Part shown: positions 43,301-52,800 of the stretch, piece by piece
How positions within the stretch are numbered: position 1 is the stretch's first letter
How the letters are laid out: each line of letters opens with the position of its first letter
NCBI GenBank assembly: GCA_028716385.1
Contig: JAQUPX010000006.1
Coordinates: 62,001 to 126,000, forward strand
Source of the DNA: a bacterium
GTDB lineage: Bacteria; Hydrothermota; UBA3073; JACQXS01; JAQTXJ01
Direction of reading: 5' to 3'
Length of the DNA: 64,000 nt
The notes under the pieces: generated by a model
The model's input: the letters and a program-made list of their open reading frames with translations, nothing else
What the model was told of the DNA's origin: nothing
Database searches by the model: none
Translations under genes and position numbers: made by a program

Positions 43301-44492
43301 TTAAGTTTCCTAAATATGCATCCGTTTGGCTCAGGTCAAATTCCTCTAACTTTAATTCTGTAAATTTATTTCTTGAGAAATATTCCTCCCGTCCGTGTCT
43401 GGAAGTCAAAACTACTATATTCCTTCCAAATCCAGTTTGTAATCCTTGTGTAACCGCTCCTGTTGTTCCCATCTGGTCAAGAGAATCTACTAAAAACAAG
43501 CAGTTGCCTTGCTCTATTTCGTTACGTATAAAGGATTTACATCCTTCTAATGGGGCATTAAAATAACTGCAAATCAAGTCAACCAACTTTTCTTTTGTGG
43601 CAAAATTAGGAGAAGCAGTAGGAGGTAAATAAAAAGGCAATAAGTCGGTTTGTATATTACCCTGCACTATCTCATTAAACAACCATTTTAAGAATGTGGT
43701 TTTGCCAATACCGGAATCTGCGACTATTGCAATCTTCCTATCACGCCCACTTACAAAATATTTATTTACATCTATTTCTATTATTACTTGAACTTTTGTT
43801 CCTTGTTGCTCTTTCTCAGATTTCTCTTTTATAGAGGGGTCAGAATACCAGATAGCATCTGGGGATATAAATTTTTTCTCTTTTATATTTGGTTTTATAT
43901 ATTCTGAGTTTTCTAATTCCTCCCTTAGCTCCTTTTCTGCTACTCTTCTTAGCTCACTCCATATATATTCCCTTAATTCCAAAACTTCTTTTTCTTGATT
44001 AAATGAAGTTTCGCTTAACAAGTGTTTCTCATAAAGGCAAACAATTAGGCTATTCAAAACCTGTGTTTGCAAGTCATATATATTTTCAAAGTTTCTATAG
44101 ATACATTTCCCTTTCACTTTTTCAATAAAATTCAGTGTTCCTTCATCCCTTTTAGACTCTTCCTTTCCTTTTATAAACACATACGCATCGCCCTGATTAT
44201 GTCGTGAGAAGAAAGCGTCAAATTCCCTTTCTGTGGCAGAAAGTCCATTATTGTCTCTTACGCCGCCATACTCATTTCCTATTATTCCGATATAAACATC
44301 GCTTTCCGCTGCGGTTTTTAGGCAGATAATTCCTGCTTTACCAGTTTGTGCAGGCAAATCTTCAAAAGTAAATACTTCACAAAGTTTATCCAGGACAGGA
44401 TTATTCTTTATTATGTCTTTTACTCTTCTTCTTTCTTCTTCCAATTCTATTTGATTTGAACTCACAAATATTTTCATTCTGATATTTTCCAT
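40290..44492 (-). CDS. STAND protein: DUF4062 - NACHT - HEAT repeats - winged-helix-like C-terminus
   Basis: A 1400-residue protein. DUF4062-type N-terminus (about 6-110; MKIFVSSNQIELEEERRRV, SDVYIGIIGNEYG). NACHT NTPase: Walker A DSGIGKTT at 259-266, Walker B FLVDSLD at 333-339. Residues about 690-1180 are some 15 nearly identical HEAT-type repeats (SEKAVPSLIKLLEDKDxE and xxALGEIK). Residues about 1265-1400 resemble a helix-turn-helix domain (SQWKVLQYLAKCGGTI, RIERLRKKLKTIM). Between HEAT and C-terminus, KGHPAEVADLAAAVGGTKIQ is encoded by intergenic-type repeats (40727-40810). Sensor-amplifier STAND proteins of this kind protect bacteria from phages (Avs-like), which fits the RloAB neighbour. 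Confidence 0.85.
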   Translation of the reverse strand: MENIRMKIFVSSNQIELEEERRRVKDIIKNNPVLDKLCEVFTFEDLPAQTGKAGIICLKTAAESDVYIGIIGNEYGGVRDNNGLSATEREFDAFFSRHNQGDAYVFIKGKEESKRDEGTLNFIEKVKGKCIYRNFENIYDLQTQVLNSLIVCLYEKHLLSETSFNQEKEVLELREYIWSELRRVAEKELREELENSEYIKPNIKEKKFISPDAIWYSDPSIKEKSEKEQQGTKVQVIIEIDVNKYFVSGRDRKIAIVADSGIGKTTFLKWLFNEIVQGNIQTDLLPFYLPPTASPNFATKEKLVDLICSYFNAPLEGCKSFIRNEIEQGNCLFLVDSLDQMGTTGAVTQGLQTGFGRNIVVLTSRHGREEYFSRNKFTELKLEEFDLSQTDAYLGNLKEHPVVKAISDPNILKVPILLKMIKSVLGKKDILKIETKSDLYKEFINQILKREQRLQEGRQKCSIDYREIHNYLQKLAYNSLRAGYLGQFPRGKIGKFLELEESNPATGIVIKELLDRPIVVEIMESKKDEVAFRHRSFQEYLAAERLSEILKEKKVEEIEGELFHPDWEESLKFLSGLMKDDVKKVEEIAMFLLNPPEIEKYVPLKLYKGNVQKALLWINEILPVIDKRNSVETEEIHKIISQQIKEFQKTWLGNYLYDIYLEIFSQSNNSTEIIELFIKLLKDNYWARTRVAKAIGKIKSEKAVAPLIEALEDKNKYVFQTIGYIKAFGEIKSEKAVPSLIKLLEDKDAEIRKASVEALGEIKSKEAVRSLIKLLKDKGEWIRRVSVETLGKMQSEEAVGPLIKLLKDKDAEIRKASVEALGEIKSKEAVPSLIKLLEDKEEKEWVKRTSAEALGNIKSEKAVPTLIKLLEDKSEDVRRIATVALGEMRSEKAVPSLIKLLEDKNESKWIRRTSAEALGNIKSEKAVPSIIELLEDEWGRETAVEVLGKMQSEKAVPSLIKLLENKDEEVRKITIDVLGKIKSEKAVPTLIKLLEDKGEEFFLRTKTAEVLGEIKSKEAVPSLIRLLEDKNENKWIRRFSAEVLGEIKSKEAVPLLIKLLEDKDEERWVRETAIEVLGKMQSEKAVPSLIKLLENKDEEVRETAIEALGEIKSDKAVETLIKLLEDKDEKKWTIETAVEALGEIKSDKAVETLIKLLEDKDKGVREPAIEALGKIKSENCRIQLLKFIKFHPQFVKLDIVNAIREVDESLRRKEIIPITDSNFQPEIGTKGHPAEVADLAAAVGGTKIQSASGGLKSQFPTPPGTKWEDVTIQFISDESIKISANEVSKEFHYTEIGFKDNRKGIVPDSQWKVLQYLAKCGGTISWNFEDAKEYGGYNYTIPKDEIPKPTNLKERKAFPKRIERLRKKLKTIMQLDGDPFENYIKVKSYKSKFTIILRPL
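40731..40745. repeat. TCCGCCTGAGGCGGA palindrome inside STAND gene
   Basis: Third copy of the palindrome of 8144 and 36304. It is followed at 40759-40802 by a repeat similar to 36471-36512. Confidence 0.8.
40759..40802. repeat. CCGCCCACCGCC repeat (coding copy)
   Basis: CCGCCCACCGCCGCAGCG, then AGGTCTGCGAC and GCAGGATGTCC. It encodes the Ala/Gly-rich linker of the STAND protein. Confidence 0.65.
40950..42430. repeat. Tandem HEAT-coding DNA repeats
   Basis: About fifteen ~93-102 bp units with very similar sequence (TCTAACAATTTAATAAG and CTCCAAGAGCCTC recur in each). Recombination between units can change the repeat number. Confidence 0.85.
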
Positions 44493-44777
44493 ATTGCGTT
44501 TTTTAATTAGATAACTTTCTTTTTTCTAAAGTCAAATGATTTTTCCCATAACCTAAAGAATTTGTTATGGATATCCTGCAAGCTGGATAACCCTCCCTAG
44601 ATGACTCAAGGGCTGGTAATAGATTTTAGCGTTTGGAATGGAAAGAGATAAAAGATTACCTATCTGACGGCAGGCAGGGAAGATTACAAAGAAGAGAGCG
44701 AAAATTCAAAGATTGAAAATTTCTAAAATAGGGAGGTTGTCTTCCCTTTCCGTTCAAGAAATTAATGGAATAAATAA
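44493..44777. other. Gap between STAND and KAP genes
   Basis: 285 bp. It carries a CAAGCTGGATAACCCTC-type element (44577-44620) and a GGCAGGCAGGG run near 44670. No gene seen. Confidence 0.5.
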
Positions 44778-47700
44778 TTATTTCACCTTTTTTTTAATCT
44801 CATTTAATACAGTTATTTCTTCTTTAGTAAAATTGTCCCCTTTCATTTCTTTTAATAAAGTTTTTATTAATCCTTTCTTTTCTCTTGGTATTTTTATTTT
44901 TGTTAAAATATCAATTGCAAACATTTGATCTCCTTTGTTGTCACCCGCTAACAGTGGTCTAAGTTTATCTATTAATATTGCTGCTATTTGATATTCTTTG
45001 ACATTTGAGAGCTCTGTGAAAAGATTAATGTAAGATTTATATTTATTGGTATCCTCTGTTGTAATTCCTTTTAAAATGTCGGATAGAACGCCCGCTATCA
45101 ATTGAGTATTATCAAGTTTTTGCCTAATTTCTTCTATTTTATCTTTCTTTAGATTTTCAGGATAAGAGAATATATTTTTAATAATAGCTGTTAATAAACT
45201 TTTATCTTTAATTTCAATTAGTATATCTAAAACTTCCTTTTGCTCTACAGCACCTGTTATTAAACTAAACTTGTCTTCTATGAACTTTTTCACATAATCA
45301 TTTTTTATCCCTCTCGACAACCATTTTGTTATTTCTTCGCTTTGCTCAAGGCTTCCTTTGTATAGTATATTCAAATACTTTTCTATTATAGAATTTATTT
45401 GTGTTACATTCACTCCCTTCTCACTTGTGGATTTTTCAAGCATAAGACTTGTAGTTTCTCCAAATTCTTTTATTTGCTTTTCATCCCCAGTACTTATGAA
45501 TCTATTAATAACTATCTGAGAAAATGGCCAATTATAAGTTTCGAAGTATCGAATTATTTCTCTAAAAAGCTCATTTATATATAAATAAATTTCTGAGTTT
45601 TCATTCCTGTTAAAAAAGCTATTTAACCATTCAACGCTTTGCGTATTAGCCGCTAAAGAGGACAAATAAAGTTCTTTTGCAACATTCAAAAACTCTTTGT
45701 AAGTTTCTACATCTATTAAATTTCTTCCTGCATATTGTGTATATAAAAAATTATATCGTTCTAATAACCTATTATGTAGTTGTTGACGAATGGTATCGTC
45801 TTTAATTTTCTTGATAAAACCTTTCAAAGTCTTCAACCAAAAACTCACAAACTCCCAATTAGAAGTATTGATAAAATGTATAATTTTGGATATATACAAA
45901 TTAATTAAATCCTCCGAAATGACACTTGAGTTGTTTACACTTTGAAGTATTTTTACTTTTTGAATAGTGTTGTTTTGATTAGGGTCTTGTTGTAGAGATT
46001 CTATAAATGATGTAAAATCACTGGTAATAAGATGTTTAAGTATTTCAGGTTTTTCTAAAATATCTTTGAAGCTTTCGTAATAATTAAAGGACTCTAAAGA
46101 TAGTATTTGGGAAAATTTATTCTTTATTAATTCAAGATATTCTGGAGCATTAAATTCCTCTATAAAGTTTTTAATTGTTTCTATTTCTTTGTTACTTAAA
46201 ACCTTTACATCTATCCCGTTAATCGCGATTACAATTTTGTCTGTTAAAGAGGAAAAACCTTTTTTATTTAATTTCATGGCAAAACTATTTAATTCTTTGG
46301 AATTAAACTCAAAAATTAAATTCTCTATTCCTCTAATTTGAATAATTGATTTAATTTTATCCAATTCAGAAGATATGAGAATCTTATCGAATGCAACGGA
46401 AAAAGAGGGGTCAGAAGATATTTTAAAAATTAACGATAATATATTAAATCCAGAAGTTTGCATTAACCTGCTTTTTATAACATCTTTATCTATTTTATTA
46501 TTAATAAAACTAAATAACCTTTCAAAAGTTATTTGTTTTTCTAAAATTATTTTTTTGAGTTTTTCCCAATCGTGACTTAAAACCAGAGAATTTACTTCAT
46601 CGGGAATGCCCTCAAAGACATCTTTGTTTATGAAAAACAGCTCCAAATCTTTTGCTTCAATACTTTGTGTTCTCATAAAAAATCTATATTGTTCCTCTGT
46701 TAGTGTTGGTTTTCTGGTTTCATCTCCTATTTCATATAAGCCGTCTTTGTTAGGAAACATTCTTTTAATTCCAAAAGTTGCATTTATTCCATTTAAAAGA
46801 ACTGGGGTATCAGATAATTTTTCATATAAATCGGGCCATTCTTCTCTAATTATTACTATTTTTGCTAACATTGGAAGATTTTTTGAGATAACATCTTTTG
46901 GAATTAATCCTTCCTGTTCCTGTTTTTCTATTAATGCAATTTCAGTTTGAAAGACATTAAGAAATTGAATTATTCTTCTTGGATTTTTAGAAAACTCTTG
47001 AGATATCATAGATAAAACTGTTGGCGGAAGATTTAATTTATAGCTTTTATTTAAACTTAAAGCAAAGTCATATAACTCTGCATCAGAGGATCTCTTTATT
47101 CTTAAAGTAGTATTGAATAATTTCCTTAGAAATTCGTCCGCATCTTGTGTCGACATATGTAAAAATTTTTTTATTCCATCTTCATCTACTGGTAAAATAA
47201 AAACAACGTTTTTTATTTCAAGAAAATTTTTTATAGTTAACAACAACTCGACTGCAAGTTCTCTATGACATCTATCAATATTGTCTATAACTATTACAAC
47301 TTTATTTATAAGAGGTTTTTTTAAGATACTTTTTATCCATTTTACTATCCTGTTCCCTTGTGATGTAATTTCTGCAATTATTTCTTCAAATATTTCTTCA
47401 AATTGTTCAGGCGCAAATGTTTTAGGTTTTGTTATAGAAATTTTATATTGAACAAAGGTTTTTGTAATAACTGTAGTTATAGCAGAAAAGCAAATAGAAA
47501 TTATAAAAGTAGTAAGTTCAAAAGTTTTTTGCATAAAAAACGGTTTTAAATTTATTATTGGGATTATAATCACAAAAAGAATTAAATATGCCCACCATCC
47601 TTTTATTATACCAATTTTACTAGATATTTCTTCATGTTTGTCGGTATAAAAAATTTCTAATTCTTGAGTATTGTTTAGATTAAACTCCTTTTTTAATTTT

Positions 47701-47972
47701 AAAATAAAAGTTCTTTTAAAAGAATCCTGAGAATATTTCCATGCGTCATAAATGAAAATTTTAATTTTATCTTCTGGGTGGTTAATAAAATCTTTTTCGC
47801 AAGTTTTTATTATTGACGACTTTCCAGACCCCCATTCCCCTAACAACCCCATTGTAAATGGTGTTTTGCAATTTCTGATTATCCCAGCAAGTGTTTCTGC
47901 ATAGGGTAAGGTTCCTAATAAATCGTTTTTAAGTAAATCTATCTCTTGATCTGGTATATAATTTAGCTTCAT
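44778..47972 (-). CDS. KAP-family P-loop NTPase with membrane segments
   Basis: A 1064-residue protein. Walker A GEWGSGKSS at 45-53. Two hydrophobic segments follow at about 125-145 and 152-172 within the NTPase domain, a known feature of KAP NTPases. The Walker B region VVIVIDNIDRC is at about residues 225-235. The KAP C-terminal domain and a long alpha-helical region follow (residues 450-1064, no recognised domain). KAP proteins anchor at membranes and are often found in defence islands. It follows the STAND gene on the same strand, though separated by 285 bp, and may form part of the same system. No clear Shine-Dalgarno at the start. Confidence 0.85.
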   Translation of the reverse strand: MKLNYIPDQEIDLLKNDLLGTLPYAETLAGIIRNCKTPFTMGLLGEWGSGKSSIIKTCEKDFINHPEDKIKIFIYDAWKYSQDSFKRTFILKLKKEFNLNNTQELEIFYTDKHEEISSKIGIIKGWWAYLILFVIIIPIINLKPFFMQKTFELTTFIISICFSAITTVITKTFVQYKISITKPKTFAPEQFEEIFEEIIAEITSQGNRIVKWIKSILKKPLINKVVIVIDNIDRCHRELAVELLLTIKNFLEIKNVVFILPVDEDGIKKFLHMSTQDADEFLRKLFNTTLRIKRSSDAELYDFALSLNKSYKLNLPPTVLSMISQEFSKNPRRIIQFLNVFQTEIALIEKQEQEGLIPKDVISKNLPMLAKIVIIREEWPDLYEKLSDTPVLLNGINATFGIKRMFPNKDGLYEIGDETRKPTLTEEQYRFFMRTQSIEAKDLELFFINKDVFEGIPDEVNSLVLSHDWEKLKKIILEKQITFERLFSFINNKIDKDVIKSRLMQTSGFNILSLIFKISSDPSFSVAFDKILISSELDKIKSIIQIRGIENLIFEFNSKELNSFAMKLNKKGFSSLTDKIVIAINGIDVKVLSNKEIETIKNFIEEFNAPEYLELIKNKFSQILSLESFNYYESFKDILEKPEILKHLITSDFTSFIESLQQDPNQNNTIQKVKILQSVNNSSVISEDLINLYISKIIHFINTSNWEFVSFWLKTLKGFIKKIKDDTIRQQLHNRLLERYNFLYTQYAGRNLIDVETYKEFLNVAKELYLSSLAANTQSVEWLNSFFNRNENSEIYLYINELFREIIRYFETYNWPFSQIVINRFISTGDEKQIKEFGETTSLMLEKSTSEKGVNVTQINSIIEKYLNILYKGSLEQSEEITKWLSRGIKNDYVKKFIEDKFSLITGAVEQKEVLDILIEIKDKSLLTAIIKNIFSYPENLKKDKIEEIRQKLDNTQLIAGVLSDILKGITTEDTNKYKSYINLFTELSNVKEYQIAAILIDKLRPLLAGDNKGDQMFAIDILTKIKIPREKKGLIKTLLKEMKGDNFTKEEITVLNEIKKKVK

Positions 47973-48219
47973 TCTATGTAATCATCCTCTGTTAGGAAAT
48001 CTATTGTTGACGATTTTATCAAGCTTGCCTGCTTGCAAAACGATTTTTGACATTTGAGTTATCCTTTTTTCGTATCTTTGACACTTCATATTGTATAACT
48101 TCAATAGTGTCAAGGTAAAAGTGATTTTTGTTTTTGAGTTTTCTGCGAAAGCAAGCCTAAAGACTTGCCCTACATTCTATTCGATAGGTATTAGTATAAT
48201 CGGATAATAGTTAATTGGG

Positions 48220-48244
48220 GGATTCCTGCTTTCGCAGGAATGCC
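48220..48244. repeat. ATTCCTGC palindrome
   Basis: Same element as the palindromes flanking the GIY-YIG gene (25198, 25516), in inverse orientation. Confidence 0.8.
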
Positions 48245-48290
48245 CAGCAAAGCTGGATAACCAGTCCTAAGCGGACTAAGGACTGGTAAA
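48243..48290. repeat. CCAGC-GCTGG double-hairpin element
   Basis: First hairpin CCAGC-AAA-GCTGG, second CCAGTCC, 12-nt loop, GGACTGG (48261-48286). Best copy of the family. Confidence 0.75.
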
Positions 48291-48301
48291 CAAATAAAGG
48301 A

Positions 48302-49519
48302 TTAACGAACGAGATTTGTTTTTACAATGTTCGTCATTACGTAGGCGATGAACAACAACATTATCGGAACTATGGGGAAGAGCTGACGCGGGTAGGCGCT
48401 TAAGAGCGAACTGCCGAAAAATGTGACTGCGCCGAAGATTAAAAAGCTATAAACCTCAAAAGGAATTGATTTGCGGCAGAGAAAAGCAGGATAAAGACAA
48501 AACAAAAATATAACCAATAAAAACATATTCGGAATTGCATAAAAACAAGTAGAGAGTTTTTGCTTCGTGTAACTATAGGGATACGAAAATAACATACGCC
48601 CTACGTTTGAGACCCAGTTTATCATATACTTTTTAGGATTTGATTTTATATTCTTTATTGCCTGTTTGCGAAATTCGGCATCCTGTTGAAGGGCAGAAAG
48701 TTTCACAGTCTTGCTTAGAAAATCCTTATGAGTTTCAAAGCCGGGTTGAGTAAGCGCCCATTCCGTGCCAAACCAGTCGCCAAATTCTTCTTTGTCAAGA
48801 GTGGACATCCAATATAAAGACTGCCCGCCTGAATTTCCCCAGTAGAAAAATTTGCCTGTCAACGAATGCGTGTAAATTAAATAAGGAATACATATAAGAA
48901 TTGCTGCCGTATATACCGGGGCGGATAACTTTAGAAAACGACGGCGGAATAAACTTAATACTAAAGAAACGAACAGACAAATAACAAGAACCCATCCAAA
49001 AAATACTTTCGTCAACGCTAAATATCCTAAATATAAAAAGGAGGCTAAAAAGTTGCTTCTTTTACCGGAGGTGCCTCGTACATAATTGATGAAATGAAAC
49101 ATAAAACCACAGATTAAAAACACCGAAAAGATTTCCGTGTTCAAAAGATAGAGGTTGCTGAAGAACGGGAAATACAGTCCAAATACATAAGCAAATCCCA
49201 TAGAAAAACGACTGTTCGTGAAAAATAATAGCGTGCGGTAAAAATAAATTACGGATAGAAATAAAAACAGGGCATTAAGCAATTTGGCGAAAATCAAAGG
49301 TATGTGGAAGCCAAGAAACGGGACAAGGAGAATAGGATACCCGGGACCGTTCCATAAGTTTATGTCCGAATGAGGAGAATAATACCCGTTTAATAAATTG
49401 GTAGCGAACATCAGGTAACGGCCTTCGTCGCCATGGAAAGTGTTTTGGGATAATACCAGAACTAAAAGGACGTAAAGGAAGAAGAGGGGAGAGAGCTTGA
49501 GAAGAGTTTTGTATGACAT
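48302..49519 (-). CDS. GT-C-type membrane glycosyltransferase
   Basis: A 405-residue protein with about ten hydrophobic helices. The N-terminal loop carries D31-E32 in FHGDEGRYLMF, the acidic motif of the ArnT/PMT (GT39/GT83-type) family, followed by NGYYSPHSD. It probably transfers a sugar from a polyprenyl-phosphate donor across the membrane. Isolated, with no glycosylation genes near, so the acceptor is unknown. Confidence 0.75.
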   Translation of the reverse strand: MSYKTLLKLSPLFFLYVLLVLVLSQNTFHGDEGRYLMFATNLLNGYYSPHSDINLWNGPGYPILLVPFLGFHIPLIFAKLLNALFLFLSVIYFYRTLLFFTNSRFSMGFAYVFGLYFPFFSNLYLLNTEIFSVFLICGFMFHFINYVRGTSGKRSNFLASFLYLGYLALTKVFFGWVLVICLFVSLVLSLFRRRFLKLSAPVYTAAILICIPYLIYTHSLTGKFFYWGNSGGQSLYWMSTLDKEEFGDWFGTEWALTQPGFETHKDFLSKTVKLSALQQDAEFRKQAIKNIKSNPKKYMINWVSNVGRMLFSYPYSYTKQKLSTCFYAIPNMFLLVIFLFCLYPAFLCRKSIPFEVYSFLIFGAVTFFGSSLLSAYPRQLFPIVPIMLLFIAYVMTNIVKTNLVR

Positions 49520-49863
49520 AATAATACATTAGAGGATAGAAACCCAAATGTCAAAAAATAAATAAAAGAGAACAGAAATCCTCACCGCAGAGTCGCTGAG
49601 TTCGCAGAGAACAGAAAATCAGAAAGAAAAACAATGCCTGCCTGCGGTAGGCAGGGATTCACGTTTTCACGGGAATGACAAACTAAGAATTTCTCACGCA
49701 AAGCCGCAAAGAAAAAAGGAAAGAACAGATGACGGAAAGTCTCACCACAGAATAGCACAAAAAAACAAGAAAATGCAGAAAGGGGAAAAGAAAGACGGAG
49801 ATTCTTCATTCCGCTTCGCTCCATTCAGAATGACAGAATATATAGTAGCGCAGATAGGGGGGA
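49520..49863. other. Repeat-bearing intergenic region
   Basis: 344 bp, no real ORF. It holds a CGCAGAG short-period repeat (49581-49610), a CCTGCCTGCGGTAGGCAGG palindrome near 49637, a degenerate ATTCCCGT palindrome (49645-49669), CGCAAAG repeats (49692-49712) and a CHSERSEES-type repeat (49798-49835). Confidence 0.6.
49798..49835. repeat. AGATTCTTC-type repeat (CHSERSEES family), intergenic
   Basis: AGATTCTTCATTCCGCTTCG, then CTCCATTCAGAATGACA. A copy is inside a coding region at 54581-54607. Confidence 0.75.
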
Positions 49864-52800
49864 TTATTTGATGAGGACTAACTTTTTAGTAGTTTTGAAA
49901 TTATCCGTTTCTAACTTATAGAAGTATATTCCGGAAGCTACCTTTTTGCCATTGTTATTACTTCCTTCCCATCTTACCGTATAGTTACCCGGTTTAACAT
50001 TACTGTTATCTACTAAAGTTTTGGTCAATCTACCGGATGCATCATAAATATTTAATTTAACCGTAGCCGTCATTTCTCCTATGCAATATTGAATGGAGGT
50101 TCTTTCGCGAACAGGGTTAGGCGCGTTTTGCAAGAGTTTAAAGCAAAACGGCTGTGGCTTTTCTTCTATTGCTATCTCAGATGTATCATAAGGAACAAAA
50201 CCATAAGTTCCCGTATGCCACCTGTCATGACAGAAAGTTCCCCATTCTATTTTAGTTCCTGCCACTTCCCATATACGAATTTCACAATCTCTTGTTGCGG
50301 ATATGAGTTCGTTCTTGCCGTCAAGGTCTATATCGCTTACTATTGGCGTTGCGTCCGTCCTGCCGTTTGAATATATCGGGAAGCCCGGGGTGATTTTACC
50401 ATTCGGCTCAAAAGCATATATAGTACCGTCGAGGAGAGAAACGCCGATATAATTAATTACGTTGTCCCCGTCAATATCTGCAAGTATAGGAGTTGCAGGA
50501 GACACCTGACTCATAAAAGATAAAGTTACAGGCCAACCCGTAACTAATGTCCCATCTGCATTCCACAGATAAAACGAATTTATTCCTGCGAGAGCTATTT
50601 CCAGTTCTCCGTCACCATCAACATCTCCCAGGGTCGGGCTCGGCATATAAAAACAACTGCTAGTTGAACTACAAGTTTTGGGCCAGTTGGCTACAGGAGT
50701 GCCGTCGGAGTGAAAAGCATAAACGAAGTTATTAGGAGAACAAGTATGAATAACGACTTCTAATCCCGGGTATGAAGGGTCTATGTTTCCTATTGCCGGG
50801 GATGAGGGACCACCTTTTATAAAAACAGGCCAGCCTGAAATTTTGTGACCCGTTATTCCATTCCACGCAAAAAGCGAAGGCTTAGAAGTAGTTCCATAAT
50901 AGTTTGAAAAACCCAAAACAATTTCAAGAGTATCGTCATTGTTTATGTCTGCAATGGCGGGCGAGCAAATACCCAAAATAGGCCCGTAAGAAGGGTTTAC
51001 TACTATCATAGAAGTGTCACATATAGCAAAAATTCCATCGGGGTTTAAGTAACCTGTTCCGTTTTCCCTGAATACATAAACTCTGCCACTTCCGCCATTA
51101 CCTGTATTCGAGCCTTCTTCCGCCAGTATAATTTCCAATTTTCCATCTTTATCAAGGTCTTGCACGGATGGCGACGAGAAAGATGCTATTTCGCAGTTTG
51201 TCAATTGAAGCGGGAAACTATCGCGAACGGTTCCGTCTCTTTTAAATGACCATATTTTAGGAGTATTTGTCCAGGATTGCGCCCGTACTATTTCAAAACT
51301 TTTATCTTTATCTATGTCTGCGACAACCGGCGCCGTCCAACACCTTCCTAAATCGGAAGCAAAAGTCCCGTCAGACGCAAAAACGCCTTCTCCCGAGGCA
51401 TACCATGCATATACCTTTTGGTCATCCATACTTGCAATTATTTCTAAACCGGGTTTTTCGGGTTTAAGGTCAGCTACAGTAATAGAGTTTACAAAGGGAG
51501 TTTTAACTGATTGAGGCCAACCGGATTTGAAAGAAGGATTGCTTTTCCCTGATACAAGAGGTGAAAAATTACTTTCATTAAGAGAGTTATCAACGGAAGT
51601 TACCAAATAAGAATAGTTTGTGTAAGGCGATAAAAATTTATCTTCAAATGAGAATATGTTTTTTATTACTTGAGAATTTAGAATAGTCGTATCGGATGCT
51701 CTATACACATTATACCCGTAAGCGGAGGTTGAATTCCAGTTAACGGATATGGCATTAGGTTGGGAAAACGCGGTAAGAACAGTCGGCGGGTTAACGGAAG
51801 AAATCGTAAACGTATCATTCCATATATGAGAACAAGAATCTTTAAGTTCCAATACAAATTGTGGAGTAACAGAAACTCCACTAAATTGAAAGCAATTTTT
51901 TAATGTTAAAATAGTATCGGCAGAAACATCTCCCACATATTCTAATGAATCAACCAAAGAAATTCCGGCTGTAAGCGAAAATAGTGTAGCAGTTACTGCT
52001 TTAGCCTTACCCGTGCCTTCGTTTTTTATTTTCAAAGATATAAGGCGGGAAGAGTCTGCATAATGCGAGTAATGTGTTAATAATGGCGCCCGTATATTTA
52101 GGTTAAAGGTATCCCTCGAAGAATCGAGGCTGTTGTAAATATTTAAGCTAAGATTGATATTGCCTGAGGGACAGGATTTATCTATATTTATTCTGTAGTC
52201 TTTAGATTTTATTTCGTTGGTTTGTAAATTGCTATAGGATTGAGTAGTATCAAGAAGTGTCAAATAAGGAGACGAATTTAGGATTTCGGCAAACATATTA
52301 AAAGCCGTTACTGCTCCCGTGTTTTCTAAAGAGAGAGACAATTTAATTGTTTCGCCTGATTCCGGAATGCTATCTCCATCAATGGTATAGCTTTTATATT
52401 TTACATAAGCAGAATCCGATTGAATGGAGATGTTCCCTTCGTAAGGAAAGAAATCCGGTTTTGATACAACCAATTTTAAATTGCCAACGGTTTCGGGCGT
52501 TGATACGAAAACAATTTCTCCATTACTGTCGGTAATCCCCCTGCCATATATTTCATCTTTTTTATATATACATACCGATGCTCCCGAGACTAAAGATTTG
52601 CCCTTTGTTTTGTTTACCGTAACTTTTACTTCTTTTTCCCCTACAGTTATCGTTGACGGATAGGTTACGATTAAGGAGTCGGGTTTTTTTGTCCAGAATC
52701 TGGTACAGGGGTCGCCATAAAGGTTATAGCCTAAGGCAACATCCCTATAATTACCATCCATTTCTACGCCGCCAAGATATATGTCGGGAATTATTCTAGC

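Larger units (their letters stand above)
47973..48301. other. Repeat-bearing intergenic region
   Basis: 329 bp. It contains GCAAG-CCTAAAGA-CTTGC (near 48150), an ATTCCTGC-TTTC-GCAGGAAT palindrome (48220-48244), and a CCAGC-AAA-GCTGG plus CCAGTCC-GGACTGG double hairpin (48243-48290). No gene seen. Confidence 0.6.
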
